NCBI GenBank assembly: GCA_946811695.1
Contig: OX328128.1
Location: 80,962,561 to 81,026,560 of the forward strand
DNA length: 64,000 nucleotides
Source: Gonocerus acuteangulatus
Taxonomy: Eukaryota; Arthropoda; Insecta; Hemiptera; Coreidae
Direction of reading: 5' to 3'
In this document: piece by piece, positions 54,010-64,000 of the stretch
How positions within the stretch are numbered: the stretch's first letter is position 1
Layout of the letters: the number at the start of each line of letters is the position of its first letter
Position numbers and translations under genes: made by a program
Notes under the pieces: model-generated
The model's input: the letters and a program-made list of their open reading frames with translations, nothing else
Told to the model about the DNA's origin: nothing
The model's database searches: none

Positions 54010-55175
54010 TGAGGCGCTAAATAAACTGATGCTATTAACTCGTTACACTCTACGGCCAATTTGAATTTTTTTAAAAGGAAAATTGAACATCTCTAACAAA
54101 GCATTCGAAGGGAAAATTAGAGCTTTAATAAAATCTGGCTCATCCGTAAGCAGCGTCAAAAAGCCTAAATTGTGATAATGCAACAGGCTTGATGGATATG
54201 TCCAAAAAAGGACAAAAAGATCCGTAGAACCCAGGTCAGAGCCGAAAATTGAACCAAGCTCAGTAACGTGCCTAGTTCCTCGTACAACTGGGTCTAATAT
54301 TGCACTTAACGAATCAAATATTCCACGCCTCACCATATTCTACGAAGCTAGAAATGACGTAGGAAACTTTGTTCCAAACACAAAAGGAGGAAGGTAGAAC
54401 ACAGCGTCTGTCTCGATTGTCCCTGTATTCAGGTAAATATGAGCCTCTTCGTTAGTACCTGTGGCTTACAGGATCTCATCTGCCTCTGCTGCTCCTCAGC
54501 TACTCCTGCCCTGGGCTCAATTGGCGCCCGGCCTAAGGGGAGCTTTCCTCGTTAGATTCAATTCGATGTTATTCTATAAAGGGCTTTAATCAATTCGTAT
54601 CGCTCTTCCCTATTGACTCTACTAGTAGATCAGCCTTCCAGTATCAGAGGTCCATTATGGCTCCTCAGCCTATAGGCGTATCACAAAATGCCCACAAAAG
54701 AGTGAATATCCCTGCTGTTACACTAATAGAAGGGGTAAAGATGTAAAAACGTGAACAGGTGTAACTAGTGGCTGTGGGAGATATTGAAGACTGGTGGAGA
54801 GGACGGTATTTGGCAACTTTCGCTGATATAAGATGCAGTGATCAGTTGGAACCACTCTTTCAAGTAGTGTGGATGCAGCATAAGTTAATGTGCAAATTGG
54901 TGCTTATTCTCGACTGCAAACATTTCATAACTGTGTGAGACCGTTTTCTTTTAATTTTTTTTTACGGTGCTTTAACATATATTTATTTAAATAAAAATCA
55001 CAGGGAAATCCGGAAAGTCAAGCGATACCATTTGCATTTTTTGGAGATGTATGTATGCTGAAAGAGCCAGTTATGTTTACCATTCCTGTAAATTAATAAT
55101 AATTGCTTTAATGGAATAAAAAAATTCTTTATAATTTTGAATTGTATTATCCTGTTTAAATTATTTTTAGTGTCA
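54010..55175. other. Sequence without a recognised gene
   Basis: The minus-strand 97-codon ORF at 54043-54336 has no recognised motif. Nothing else is recognised. Confidence 0.35.
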
Positions 55176-55177
55176 TT

Positions 55178-55313
55178 TTAGCGCGGTTCCTCCCTCCCCC
55201 ACAGGGAGGAACCCCGCTTATAAGGTTGATACAATGAAACAATCCGGAAGTGCCGACAAGAAAATTTCGCGTTTCAGAACCCCTAGAGACCGAAAATAAC
55301 GGTGGTTCAAATT

Positions 55314-55356
<43 letters not shown>

Positions 55357-55807
55357 CTGTTCGCTCCTGATATATTTCTGGCTTCCCTGATGGTCCGATT
55401 TTGATGAAATTTGGTACTAAAATCAGTCATCCAATTTGAAAGGTCAAGTTCGTTAACCAGCAAAATCCGCCCACTGGAAGATGGCGTTTGGGGCGAAATT
55501 CGCGCAGAAAAAATCGTAGTGCTTACGTTTTTGAGTTCATAAGCTTGTAAGTACTCTTTTTATAGGCTTCTTGGGCTAGGAAAACGAATGTAACCATTTT
55601 CAAGGCGATAGCTTTAACCGTTTTAACAGGTAAGATTGTAAATCAAGACCTTTCAAGACTGGTTTGTTTGAGATTTCATTTGGATAGGTCTTTCGCTATT
55701 GATCTAAACAAAGTAATAACTGTTTCTATTCTATGCCTTCATAAACACTAGAGATAATAACGGAACCGCGCTAAGATGACGCAGTTCCTGCGAATCGGAC
55801 TTTTTTA
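55178..55807 (-). mobile_element. Family A element, copy 6, internally deleted
   Basis: Has both the hairpin end (TTTTAGCGCGGTTCCTCCCT) and the head (GCAGTTCCTGCGAATCGGAC), so it is terminally complete, but the middle is deleted between GATAGCTTTAACCGTTTT and AACAGGTAAGATTGTAAATC. The AT tract is at 55316-55351. Confidence 0.88.
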
Positions 55808-56408
55808 GGTGGGCTCATATTTACACTCTATTAACCTGTCTTGTCCTCTTTTAAAAGCTTTTTGTAAATTGTCCTATTCAAAATAAAATAATGGATGTCA
55901 ATCATTGCTTTGATTTCTCACATTTAGTTTAACAAGTTATCGTTGTTATAGAAAGGCAAAAATGTACAATTCTTCAAAATCAAAGTTACTTTAAATCAAA
56001 TATAAAACGGAGCGACCATTTTGCAAGTTTTCCTCTGCCCCTTATCCTTGAGGTACCCGGTAGATTCTCTGATTACAACTCGCTGCGGTAAAACACTCAG
56101 AGATTTTGTATTGTCGAGTCCCCTACATACACGGTCCTATTGTTACAAACCTAACAAAATGAGTATATTTTTGCTAGAATGAACTGTAGTAGAATGTTGC
56201 TGAAAAGGACAAAGGAAGAGGAACATATATATCATATTCTCAAAACAACTCTCGACAGTCCTCTGGAATTATAGCTACTCTCCTGACAGTAGATCATTCT
56301 CTTCAAAAGACAGCATTTTTAATTTATGTTTCTCTATTAAACATTCCCTTCTTCAATATCTCGGTGAATTTACGTAAACTTATTGAATGTTATAATGCAG
56401 TTTACATA
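55808..56408. other. AT-rich sequence without a recognised gene
   Basis: Nothing recognised. Confidence 0.4.
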
Positions 56409-57090
56409 TCGTCCCTACCATGTCAAACTATCGAATATGCAAAATCTAGTTTTTCATATTTGATATTCTACTCTTGCATTGTGGACGATACGGTTTGTGG
56501 CAAATTGTCGATACTCTAGCCTCATTAGAATTACCGGGAATGCCCTAAATAAAGTATCGAATGTGAATATTTTTCAATATATTACTTTGTCAATGTATCG
56601 AATACGTTCCTTTGTTAGTTTGCTCCAAATCGTCATACTTTTGACCCCAAAAACTGACTAGGCTAACTGACAAAAATGGTATATTCGTTACTTTGATTTG
56701 TAGATATTACTAATACTATGGAATTAGTACAATCCATAATGTCGAATGTGTCACATTCGTTAGTTTGAAAGTGTAAATATTTATACAGTTAGTCAATAGA
56801 AATCAGCAAACAATCGAAAATATCACATTCGACAATTTGAAACTGCGATACAAGAAAAATCACTTATTAGCACCAAGATGCAAACTCACCATTATCATTT
56901 GTTGGTAGTTAAAAAACAGTAAACAGTTTCTTGATAATTTCACCTTAACATTATTAACAATGCACATAAAAAAAATATTTAAAATTCTTTTTTGTAAAGG
57001 CTCTGATTTTAGAATCACTATTAAAGCTTTATCTTGCTCCCCTGAAAAGTACCGATTTTCATATTCGATAGTTTGACATGGCAGGGACTA
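56409..57090. mobile_element. TA-flanked MITE with recurring TCGAAT motif
   Basis: Left end TCGTCCCTACCATGTCAAAC and right end (reverse complement) TAGTCCCTGCCATGTCAAAC continue as inverted repeats through ACTATCGAATATG. TA flanks both. The interior repeats variants of TATCGAATGTGA and AATTTGAAA in both orientations. No transposase. TA duplication suggests the Tc1/mariner superfamily. The 60-codon ORF inside is incidental. Confidence 0.82.
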
Positions 57091-57334
57091 TATAGTTTAC
57101 TTAATTAGTTTTTATTAATTGTTACAATAAATATTACATTTCAACGAACTTATAATTAATTAAAAAATAATACGTTAAATATCGTAAACATTGTTCTTGT
57201 AATGTACCGAATTGCAAGAAATGTTTTTGTAATCAATCGGCCAAGATTTTATCATAAATCGAAACCTGTTATTAGTCAAACTGTCAAATTAATTTAATCA
57301 ATCGAGGGATTGTTATCAGTCAAGATATTGTTAA
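57091..57334. other. AT-rich spacer
   Basis: Nothing recognised. Confidence 0.4.
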
Positions 57335-59165
57335 GAGTATAGGGCCTTGAAAGTCGAAATTAAAATTACAGGGCTTTGTTATGATTCGTAGCCTTGTTAT
57401 CACAAAAGTTCATCTTATCAGCCAAGATTTTGTTACCAGTCAAGGTAAAAGTCTTGGTTTGGTTATCATTCTAGCCAGGCCTTGTTATTAGTCAAATTGT
57501 TGTTATCAATAGAAATTAGGTCATGTCATGGTATTGTTACCAGTCAAGATCTTGGTTTTTGTCGAGGTCTTGTTATCACACACGTTCTTCTTATCAATCA
57601 AGATCACAGTAATATTCCAGGTCTTCAAAAAATGTATTGTTATCAGTCAAGATATTCTGTCTATGCTTTATTATAAAACGAGCAATGTCTTTTTATTAGT
57701 CGAGGTCTTGCTATCAATATGAGTTTCGCAAACAGTCGAGGTCTTGTTATCATTAGAGGTCTTGTTATTAATTAAAAGTTTTTGTTACCAATCGAGGTCT
57801 TGTTATCAGCAGGTAAATTGTTACCTGTCAGGGTCTTGTTATCAACTGTGGTCATGTTATGGGTAGATGCCTTGTTATCAGTGAAAGTCCTGCTTTCAAT
57901 AAGAGTTAAGGCTGATTCACGGTAGACCGTGAATCAGCCGGGGGACCACGGCCGGGGCCCGGCCCGGACACGGTGAAACTATCTCACCCGCATTTTAAAT
58001 GGACTCGTTCTCGCTACACCGGGCCGGGTCCGCGTTTTATGATAGATTCACCGTGTCCCGGCCGGGGCCCGGCCCGGACCCGACACGGTCTAGCGTGATT
58101 TGACCTTTATGCTGTCAGGCGAGATCTTAGTGTGCGTCAAGGTCTTGTTATTAATCAAAAGTTTTGTTATCTATCGAGGTCTTGTTATCAATCGAGATAT
58201 TGTTATCAATCGAGATATTGTTACCTTTCAGGATCTTGTTATCAACCGTCTTCATGTTATGGATCGATGCCTTGTTATCAGTCGAAATCCTGCTTTTAAT
58301 AAGGCTTATGCTGTCAGGCGAGATCTTAGTGTGCATCAAGGTAAAGTTTTGTAATCTATCGAGGTCTTGTTATCAATCGAGATATTGTTACCTTTCAGGA
58401 TCTTGTTATCAACCGTCTTTATGTTATGGATCGATGCCTTGTTATCAGTCGAAATCCTGCTTTTAATAAGGCTTATGCTGTCAGGCGAGATCTTAGTGTG
58501 CGTCAAGGTCTTTTTATCATTCCAAGTCTTGTTATCAGTCAAAATTTTTGAAATCAATCATGGTCTTCGTATCAGTCGAGATATTATTACCTGTCAAAGT
58601 CTTGTTGTCAACCGCGGTCATGTTATGGGCCGATGTCTTGTTATCAGTCTAAATCCTGCTTTTAGTAAGAGTTATGCTGTCAGTCGAAGTCATAGTATTC
58701 ATCAAGGTCTTATTATCATTCAAGGTCTTGTTATTAATCAAAAGTTTTGTTATCAATCGAGGTCTTGTTATCAGTCAAGATATTGTTACCTGTCAGGATA
58801 TTGTTACTGGTCGATACGTTGTTATAAGTCGAGGTACTGCTTTTAATAAGACCTATGCTGTCAGGTGAGATCTTAGTGTGCGTCAAGGTCTTATTAGTAT
58901 TCAAGACCTTGTTATCAATCAACAGTTTTGTAATCAATCGAGGTCTTCTTATCAGTAGAGATATTTTTACTTGTTATTGGTCGATTTGTTATTACTTTTT
59001 GAGGTCTAGTTATCACTCAAAGTATTGTTACTGACCAGTGTTTTTTTGATTAATCGAGTGACGTCTTGATTTTTTGAGTTATCAGTCCCTGGCTTTTTGC
59101 CAATCTAGGTTTTGTTATCAATCGAGTTTTTGTTACGAGTCAACGTCTCTGTAACAGTCTAGGTT
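57335..59165 (+). repeat. 18-bp-unit minisatellite array, diverged, with higher-order structure
   Basis: The unit is close to TTGTTATCAGTCGAGGTC, with most units keeping the spacing of 18. A larger block of about ten units (with CATGTTATGGATCGATGCC and TTATGCTGTCAGGCGAGATC as landmarks) recurs around 58160, 58350, 58560 and 58740. All ORFs in the region on both strands are the array translated (six-residue periodicity). It is interrupted by a MITE at 57909-58106. Confidence 0.9.
57909..58106. mobile_element. GC-rich Harbinger-like MITE with TTA duplication
   Basis: It begins AGGCTGATTCACGGTAGACC and its reverse complement begins AGGTCAAATCACGCTAGACC. TTA flanks it (57906-57908, 58107-58109). 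A sister block of the array at 58670-58685 reads GAGTTATGCTGTCAG without it, confirming the boundaries. The interior is very GC-rich (CCGGGGCCCGGCCCGGAC in both orientations). The 3-bp TTA duplication points to PIF/Harbinger. No ORF. Confidence 0.9.
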
Positions 59166-59589
59166 TTGCCATCAACAAATGTTTATATGCGATATTTAGG
59201 GATTTATTTCATATATTTGATAACCAATGTGATACATATTATTTTACCGAGCCAGATAATGTCTGAACAAATCCTGCATAGTTTTGAAGTATTTGCTACT
59301 CACAGACCACAGTCCGTTGTATGTATCTATATAAATAAAGACCACAAAAGTGAGACGATATAACTACTGAATGCCTACGACTCCTCTCTATTTCTTCTTG
59401 ATATAGTAATACCTCTATATAGTTGCCAACTCCTCACTGATACTATTGTCCTGGAAGATGGACTTCCTGGGTGTTCTGGAAGATTAATCCAGTAAAGAGC
59501 TCCGCAGAAATAAATGGACCGAGTAGGACCACTTCCCTTCGACAGAGAGTGGTATAGGCTCTATTTCTTCTCTTAAACATCTTTATATA
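59166..59589. other. Sequence without a recognised gene
   Basis: Nothing recognised. Confidence 0.4.
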
Positions 59590-60852
59590 GAGTGAAACCT
59601 CTTTATAGCGGACACCATTGGGTCCGTAAAAAATGTCCTTTATTGGGAGGTTAATGAAATCAACCTTTTAAAAAGCAGTGCACAACAGTTTCCTTTTTTA
59701 TTTCTTTTATAGCTGTCATTATCCACAATACTGCGTCCAGTACATCAGCAACATAATTGCTTGAGCCCATTTTCGTAATGGCTTCTCGAAGAAATCGTTT
59801 TCTGTGATGTGTTTTGAAATGTTTAATATTGCCGAAATCGAGGGGCTGGCAGCAAAATGTCATATTCGGTGGAAAAAATTGAATTTTAACATTTATTAGA
59901 TGCATCTGTGGGTAGGCATGTCGCGTTGTTAATAAACAAAATAACACGGCGTTTTCGATGTCGCATTCTCTGATCGAAAGTTTTTAGCCATTCACTCATT
60001 ATAGGCGTTGTCATCAATGCATTTTTGTTTGCTTGCCAAGATATTCTTGAAGTATTGACGTTAATGTTCTTAAAACAACGTGGTTTTAATGATTTACCGA
60101 TTATTAACGGCTGTTCAAAATCGCCTTCGATATTTACGCACAACATAACAGTTAAACGATCTTTGCTTTGTTTGTCTTCTGTTCACGTTTCCCTTTTAGA
60201 ATCATTGTCTTGTTTGGCAAGGCCCGGAAAAATAAAGCCATTTCATCAAAATTAAATATATATTTAGCCTCATAGTCATTGCAAATTTAAACCTACTTGT
60301 TTTTCCAATCTAGAACTAAATCAACATTAACCGATGCACTTTCACCACATATCGTTCTAAAAACTACACGAAGTTTGACGTCTGCGTTTTGCCCAAGTCT
60401 CTAACACAAAGCTATAAACTATCATACACTTTTAAAACTTCCACTTTATTTTTTAGAGTTACACGCGTTATTTTCGGAGTTCATGACTAGATACAAACTG
60501 AATAAAACCTGCTGAATAGTGGTGTAACTAAACAAGATGTGGTTCCTAGAACAGTAGGGTAGGGTTTACTCATGACATTTCTTATGAATATTACTAGCAA
60601 TGCCCGCCAGGCTGTGCTTTTTCTTGAGATTCTGAGAAGCCAATTAAATATATTACCCTGCTGTCCGCTATTGAGAGATGAAATCAGCTATATGGGTCCG
60701 ATTTTAGGTGTCCGTTTTCCGTAAGTAGAGGGTCCGCTATTGAGAGGTGCTAATGCATTGATTTAAAGGGGTTTTCGCCGGGACCATGGATATTTTGTCC
60801 GTTCATAGAGGTGTCCGCTATTGGGAGGTGTCCATTACAGGAGGTTTTACTG
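59590..60852 (-). mobile_element. Tigger-like transposon
   Basis: Inverted ends GAGTGAAACCTCTTTATAGC (left) and CAGTAAAACCTCCTGTAATG (right), each followed by GCGGACACC-type words, with TA on both sides (59588-59589, 60853-60854). CCGCTATTGAGAGGTG recurs subterminally near 60670 and 60730. At 1263 bp it is a deletion derivative with part of the transposase. A Helitron-like end (CTAGT on the minus strand) lies at about 60590. Confidence 0.88.
59690..60290 (-). pseudogene. Tigger-like transposase, DDE catalytic domain, frameshifted
   Basis: Minus strand in order: FNFDEMALFFRALPNKTM (first catalytic Asp), then NIEGDFEQPLIIGKSLKPRC, FKNINVNTSRISWQANKNAL, MTTPIMSEWLKTFDQRM and RRVILFINNATCLPT, where the usual Asp of LFxDNxxxH is Asn. 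After a frame change: VKIQFFPPNMTFCCQPLDFG, with the third Asp in QPLD, then NIKHFKTHHRKRFL. The N-terminal DNA-binding region is deleted. With a frameshift and a changed catalytic residue it is inactive. Confidence 0.9.
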
Positions 60853-60888
60853 TATATACATATACAGCCTCCTCCCAGCTTCACCTTC

Positions 60889-60891
<3 letters not shown>

Positions 60892-60952
<61 letters not shown>
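60892..60952. repeat. (AT)n microsatellite between mirrored CTTCCCC/GGGGAAG words
   Basis: A pure AT tract of about 58 bp. CACCTTCCCCTA precedes it and TAGGGGAAGGTG follows it, so the whole is a palindrome. The right word is the left end of pogo-like element 2, and the left word resembles the end of another copy. Confidence 0.9.
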
Positions 60953-60953
<1 letters not shown>

Positions 60954-60956
<3 letters not shown>

Positions 60957-62235
60957 GAAGGTGTTGTACCTCTGACCATATTGTACCTTTGACCACCGAG
61001 GCTGTTGCGGCATGTAGCAACATTTTATAAATTTTGGTGTAATCAGTGTTTAGCTCCTTCATTAGAGGGCTTCTAAAACCTACTTTGGATTATTCAAGTC
61101 AAAGAGGATTCTTGCAAAAAATACTTATCCATTTCTATCATAAAAATGTAAGTTATTTATTGATGACGTTTTGCCTCATAATATTTTTTGTATTATGTCT
61201 TTTTAGATGGCAATCAATTGACAAAGTAGCTATTACAATAAGAAATATGGTGTAGCATCTGAAATTGATTTATCTTAACCCTAAAATTTGTGGCATACTT
61301 TTTAATTTGTACTACCAGGGTGTTGTACCTCTGACCACGACTAGTTGTTGTACCTTTGACCAGGTCAAAGGAACAACACACCTGAGTAATGTTTTCATAA
61401 TTCAAGTTTTTTGTTTGTAATTTTGCTTTTGGTTTTGTCTTCTGCTACAACTTATTAAAAAATAATTAATATTGGTTGCTTCAATTGTTCAAAGAATTTA
61501 AAAAATAATAAATGAAATAAGGTCAAACTGACTTTATCAATCCTGAGTGTAGCAATTCGAACCTATCGCTCCTTATCGTTCCACCTGAAATTGTCAGACA
61601 TCATCGAAAAGTGCAGGCAAGGAAAATGTCAAATAGGGGCCGGCCTAAAGGGAAACCTCGTGTCCTGACAGATATTCCTGAAATGCTAATTATTGAAGGT
61701 GAAAAAAAAACAAAACGAAAGTGACAAGTTTACGAAAGAAGATGAAAATTTGTATGATATTGATGTTGAAGACATTGTGGCTAAACTCCCATACCCTACT
61801 ATTGCTAGTGGATCTGCTTGACAGTTAAAACGTTTATCGATTGGACTGGATTTTTCAGCATATTAAGCATAACATAAAATCAATAATAGCTTTTTGATTA
61901 TGCTTACATCCTTGTCCTGTATTTATTAAGCTTACAATTAATTACAATATTACTGAATTTTTTTTCTGCACTGCTGTGATGTTTTTACGTGGTCAGAGGT
62001 ACAACACCCCATGGTCAAAGGTACAACTACATGTTGTACCTTTGACCACTGTACGATTATTTTTTTAAAAATTAATTAAAAATATTAAATGTAAAGCTAG
62101 AAACCTTGAAAAAATTAAATATGATAACCAATAGAATGCTAATTACAATGAAATAAAAAAAATTAATTTAGCCTTAATATTCAAGCTAAAAACAATTAAA
62201 TTGTGCAAAGTGGTCAAAGGTACAACACCTTCCCC
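60954..62235 (+). mobile_element. pogo-like transposon 2, internally deleted
   Basis: Inverted ends GGGGAAGGTGTTGTACCTCT and GGGGAAGGTGTTGTACCTTT, TA on both sides (60952-60953, 62236-62237). The motif GTTGTACCTYTGACCA recurs in both orientations at 60966, 60986, 61320, 61347, 61365, 61990, 62013 and 62033. Only a C-terminal transposase tail remains. Confidence 0.88.
61575..61725 (+). pseudogene. pogo-like transposase C-terminal tail
   Basis: The frame reads PPEIVRHHRKVQARKMSNRG, then RPKGKPRVLTDIPEMLIIEG and EKKTKRK with a stop. A basic RGRPKGKxRVLTDxPE motif is common near the C-terminus of arthropod pogo-like transposases. No DDE or helix-turn-helix part is found here. Confidence 0.6.
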
Positions 62236-62239
62236 TATA

Positions 62240-63095
62240 TATATATATACACCCTACACAAACTTTCTTTGTCTAATTATATTGTGTATAAGAGCCTTTT
62301 ATATTTTTGACTACTTTGTTTATCAAAAGTCATAATTTCATCAAAACATCAATTTACACATTGTGAATGCGCTCTGCTTTCAATTTTTGTTAAGCCGAAA
62401 ACTCTGCTGACCTGATGAAATGGGTAGTCGATTGTATGAATGCAAAATAGGTTGAGGAATTGAAATAAGACTACACTAGTGTGTTAGTAATAATTTTAAT
62501 TTATTGAAGTAATTTGAGCTTGTACTCTATGACGAAATACTGATGATGATTATGATAGAAGGTGGTGGAAGAACTTGAAGAATTCGAAGATCCTGGGGTG
62601 ACTTTGGTATTTGGGTTTCACCTTATGGTAAAATATGGTGGTACGGATACTGATGGTGGTGATGGCAAACATTTTGTAGTCCTTCTAACTCCTGTGGCCT
62701 AAGTGGCCGGTGATGAGCATAATTGCCGGTGATGATTGCTTCTTTAACCAAGGGATGGGCGATAGTTGACAGTTACTATCGATAGTAGCTAACAATAATC
62801 ATGAACTATCGATAGACTGTGGTATTAAATACTGACATGCGCGTTGGCTTATGACAAGTGCGGTTTCCAGCAGAGGTTTTGTTTTTTAATTCCCTTCAAA
62901 ATAGTGTGCATAATAATAGGGGTCATCTGCAAAACCCAACATTTCATCTACCGCCGACCGCACATGCGCAGTAAATGTGTTAAATGGTCAACATATTTAG
63001 AAAGCATAGCTCAAGCTTTACAATGTTTACTTCTGACATTTTATTCTCAGACCAACCGTTTGGCCACAGAATTAGTTTGATCCGTCTTATTTGGG
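62240..63095. other. Sequence without a recognised gene
   Basis: A 78-codon ORF at 62844-63080 has no recognised content. Words TATCGATAGTAGC and CTATCGATAGACT near 62778-62820 form small inverted repeats. Nothing else is recognised. Confidence 0.35.
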
Positions 63096-63100
63096 GCACC

Positions 63101-63103
<3 letters not shown>

Positions 63104-63162
<59 letters not shown>
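63104..63162. repeat. (AT)n microsatellite
   Basis: Pure AT tract. Confidence 0.95.
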
Positions 63163-63163
<1 letters not shown>

Positions 63164-63467
63164 GTTTATTTATTTAGAGATACAATGCACATACACGTCT
63201 CCTTCGCCCTCGTTATTGAGGCTTGAAAACAACACAAACCTAGTTGCTGGGAGACATCAATTAATAATATGTCCTCATCAGTCTTATGAGTACCTCATGA
63301 AGAACATAAGACGGCACAAAAATAATTAAATAAATAAAATAAAATAATACACAACAAATAACAATAAAAAATAAGCCTTACAAATCAGTGTATCTAACAA
63401 AATTAGCAATATAATAATAAGAAAATAATGCAGCGTTATGAACCCATAACGCTTACGGGAAAAAATC

Positions 63468-63735
63468 TGTGGCTTGGTGCTAAAAGGGCCAATGTCACAT
63501 CATGTCATGTTTTCATATTTTGTGTTTTTTATGTACTTCCCTTAAAATACTTGCAAAAAAACAAATATACATGTACATATGTACGTATATTTATACATCT
63601 GTATGTGTACTATAAAAATATATATAGTATTGATATATATTTGGTTTTATGCAAATATTGCAAGGGAAGTAAATATACAAAAAAAAAAAATATGGAAAAA
63701 TTGACATTGGCCCTTTTAGCACCAAGCCACAGAAA
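63468..63735. mobile_element. Inverted-repeat MITE
   Basis: CTGTGGCTTGGTGCTAAAAG and the following GGGCCAATGTCA occur at both ends in opposite orientation. The arms continue less exactly (TACTTCCCTT and AAGGGAAGTA). No ORF of interest and no clear target duplication. An (AT)n tract (63745-63800) follows. Confidence 0.8.
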
Positions 63736-63742
63736 TATAGGC

Positions 63743-63802
<60 letters not shown>

Positions 63803-63864
63803 AAACACTCAAATTCATGAAGTGTGGGAGAAAGATAGGTCTCCACTGACAGGAAACTCGCTTG

Positions 63865-63935
63865 TTTTATCGCTTTTCCTCCCTCCTTCCATAGGGAGGA
63901 ATTCGTTATTAGGATCAATTAGGATTTTCGAATGT
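63865..63935 (-). repeat. Possible diverged family A hairpin end
   Basis: TTTTCCTCCCTCCTTCCATA and GGGAGGAATTCG resemble the A 3' hairpin region, with several differences. An AT tract at 63745-63800 is nearby, but the order differs from the normal A layout. Confidence 0.4.
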
Positions 63936-64000
63936 GCAAAAATACAAATTCTTAGTATTTTCGTGCTAGGCGGAAGGTCAACAAGTAAAAACTTCACCAC

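Noticed and set aside
57482..58937. Several 60-159-codon ORFs on both strands
   Set aside because: Six-residue periodicity shows they are the 18-bp array; different frames and strands are equally open.
63240..63300. Hammerhead core on the minus strand (CTGATGA followed by a stem-loop)
   Set aside because: The stem II candidate is followed by CCCAGC and not GAAA, and no cleavage triplet is placed correctly.

Overview
The window is repeat-dense, AT-rich eukaryotic DNA, most likely from an arthropod with a large genome. That reading rests on Jockey-clade and I-clade LINE remnants, mariner, pogo/Tigger and piggyBac-like DNA transposons, three different tRNA-derived SINE types, and dozens of long (AT)n tracts. 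I found no convincing single-copy host gene. Almost every recognisable protein fragment belongs to a transposable element, and nearly all are broken by stops, frameshifts or nested insertions. A 200-base run of N (30157-30356) is an assembly gap.

Layout. 0.6-6.8 kb is a nest: an unnamed interspersed repeat (D) holds a piggyBac-like element (CTAG target duplication), which holds a 3.1-kb Jockey LINE (13-bp duplication) and a 1.36-kb long-inverted-repeat element (8-bp duplication) built round a perfect 206-bp palindrome. An uninterrupted copy of D at 15.7-16.2 kb shows the empty site. 7.8-13.1 kb carries an I-clade LINE scrap, another D copy, a short mariner element with an intact 118-codon ORF, a tRNA-SINE and a Tigger-like element. 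13.2-32.8 kb is dominated by two related element families, A and B, plus a pogo-like element (23967-27627) that contains one B copy. 32-44 kb has SINEs, an inverted-repeat element with hammerhead-like motifs and CA tracts, LINE 3' ends and several minisatellites. 47-50.3 kb is an I-clade LINE (RNase H domain) whose last codons are split off by an A element. 51-64 kb has more A copies, a Helitron-like end, an 18-bp-unit array with a Harbinger-like MITE, a Tigger-like transposase remnant and a second pogo-like element.

The strongest general observations are these. (1) Families A and B share the same head and a module next to the AT tract, but carry different asymmetric terminal repeats and 3' hairpins ending in GCTAA, which resembles non-autonomous Helentrons (HINE/DINE-like). 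(2) Hammerhead-ribozyme-like cores occur in at least five places, twice as opposed pairs inside inverted-repeat elements. (3) Three unrelated TA-flanked elements have interiors seeded with repeated copies of a motif from their own terminal repeat. (4) Many insertions can be dated relative to each other from duplicated target sites and paralogous empty sites within this one window.
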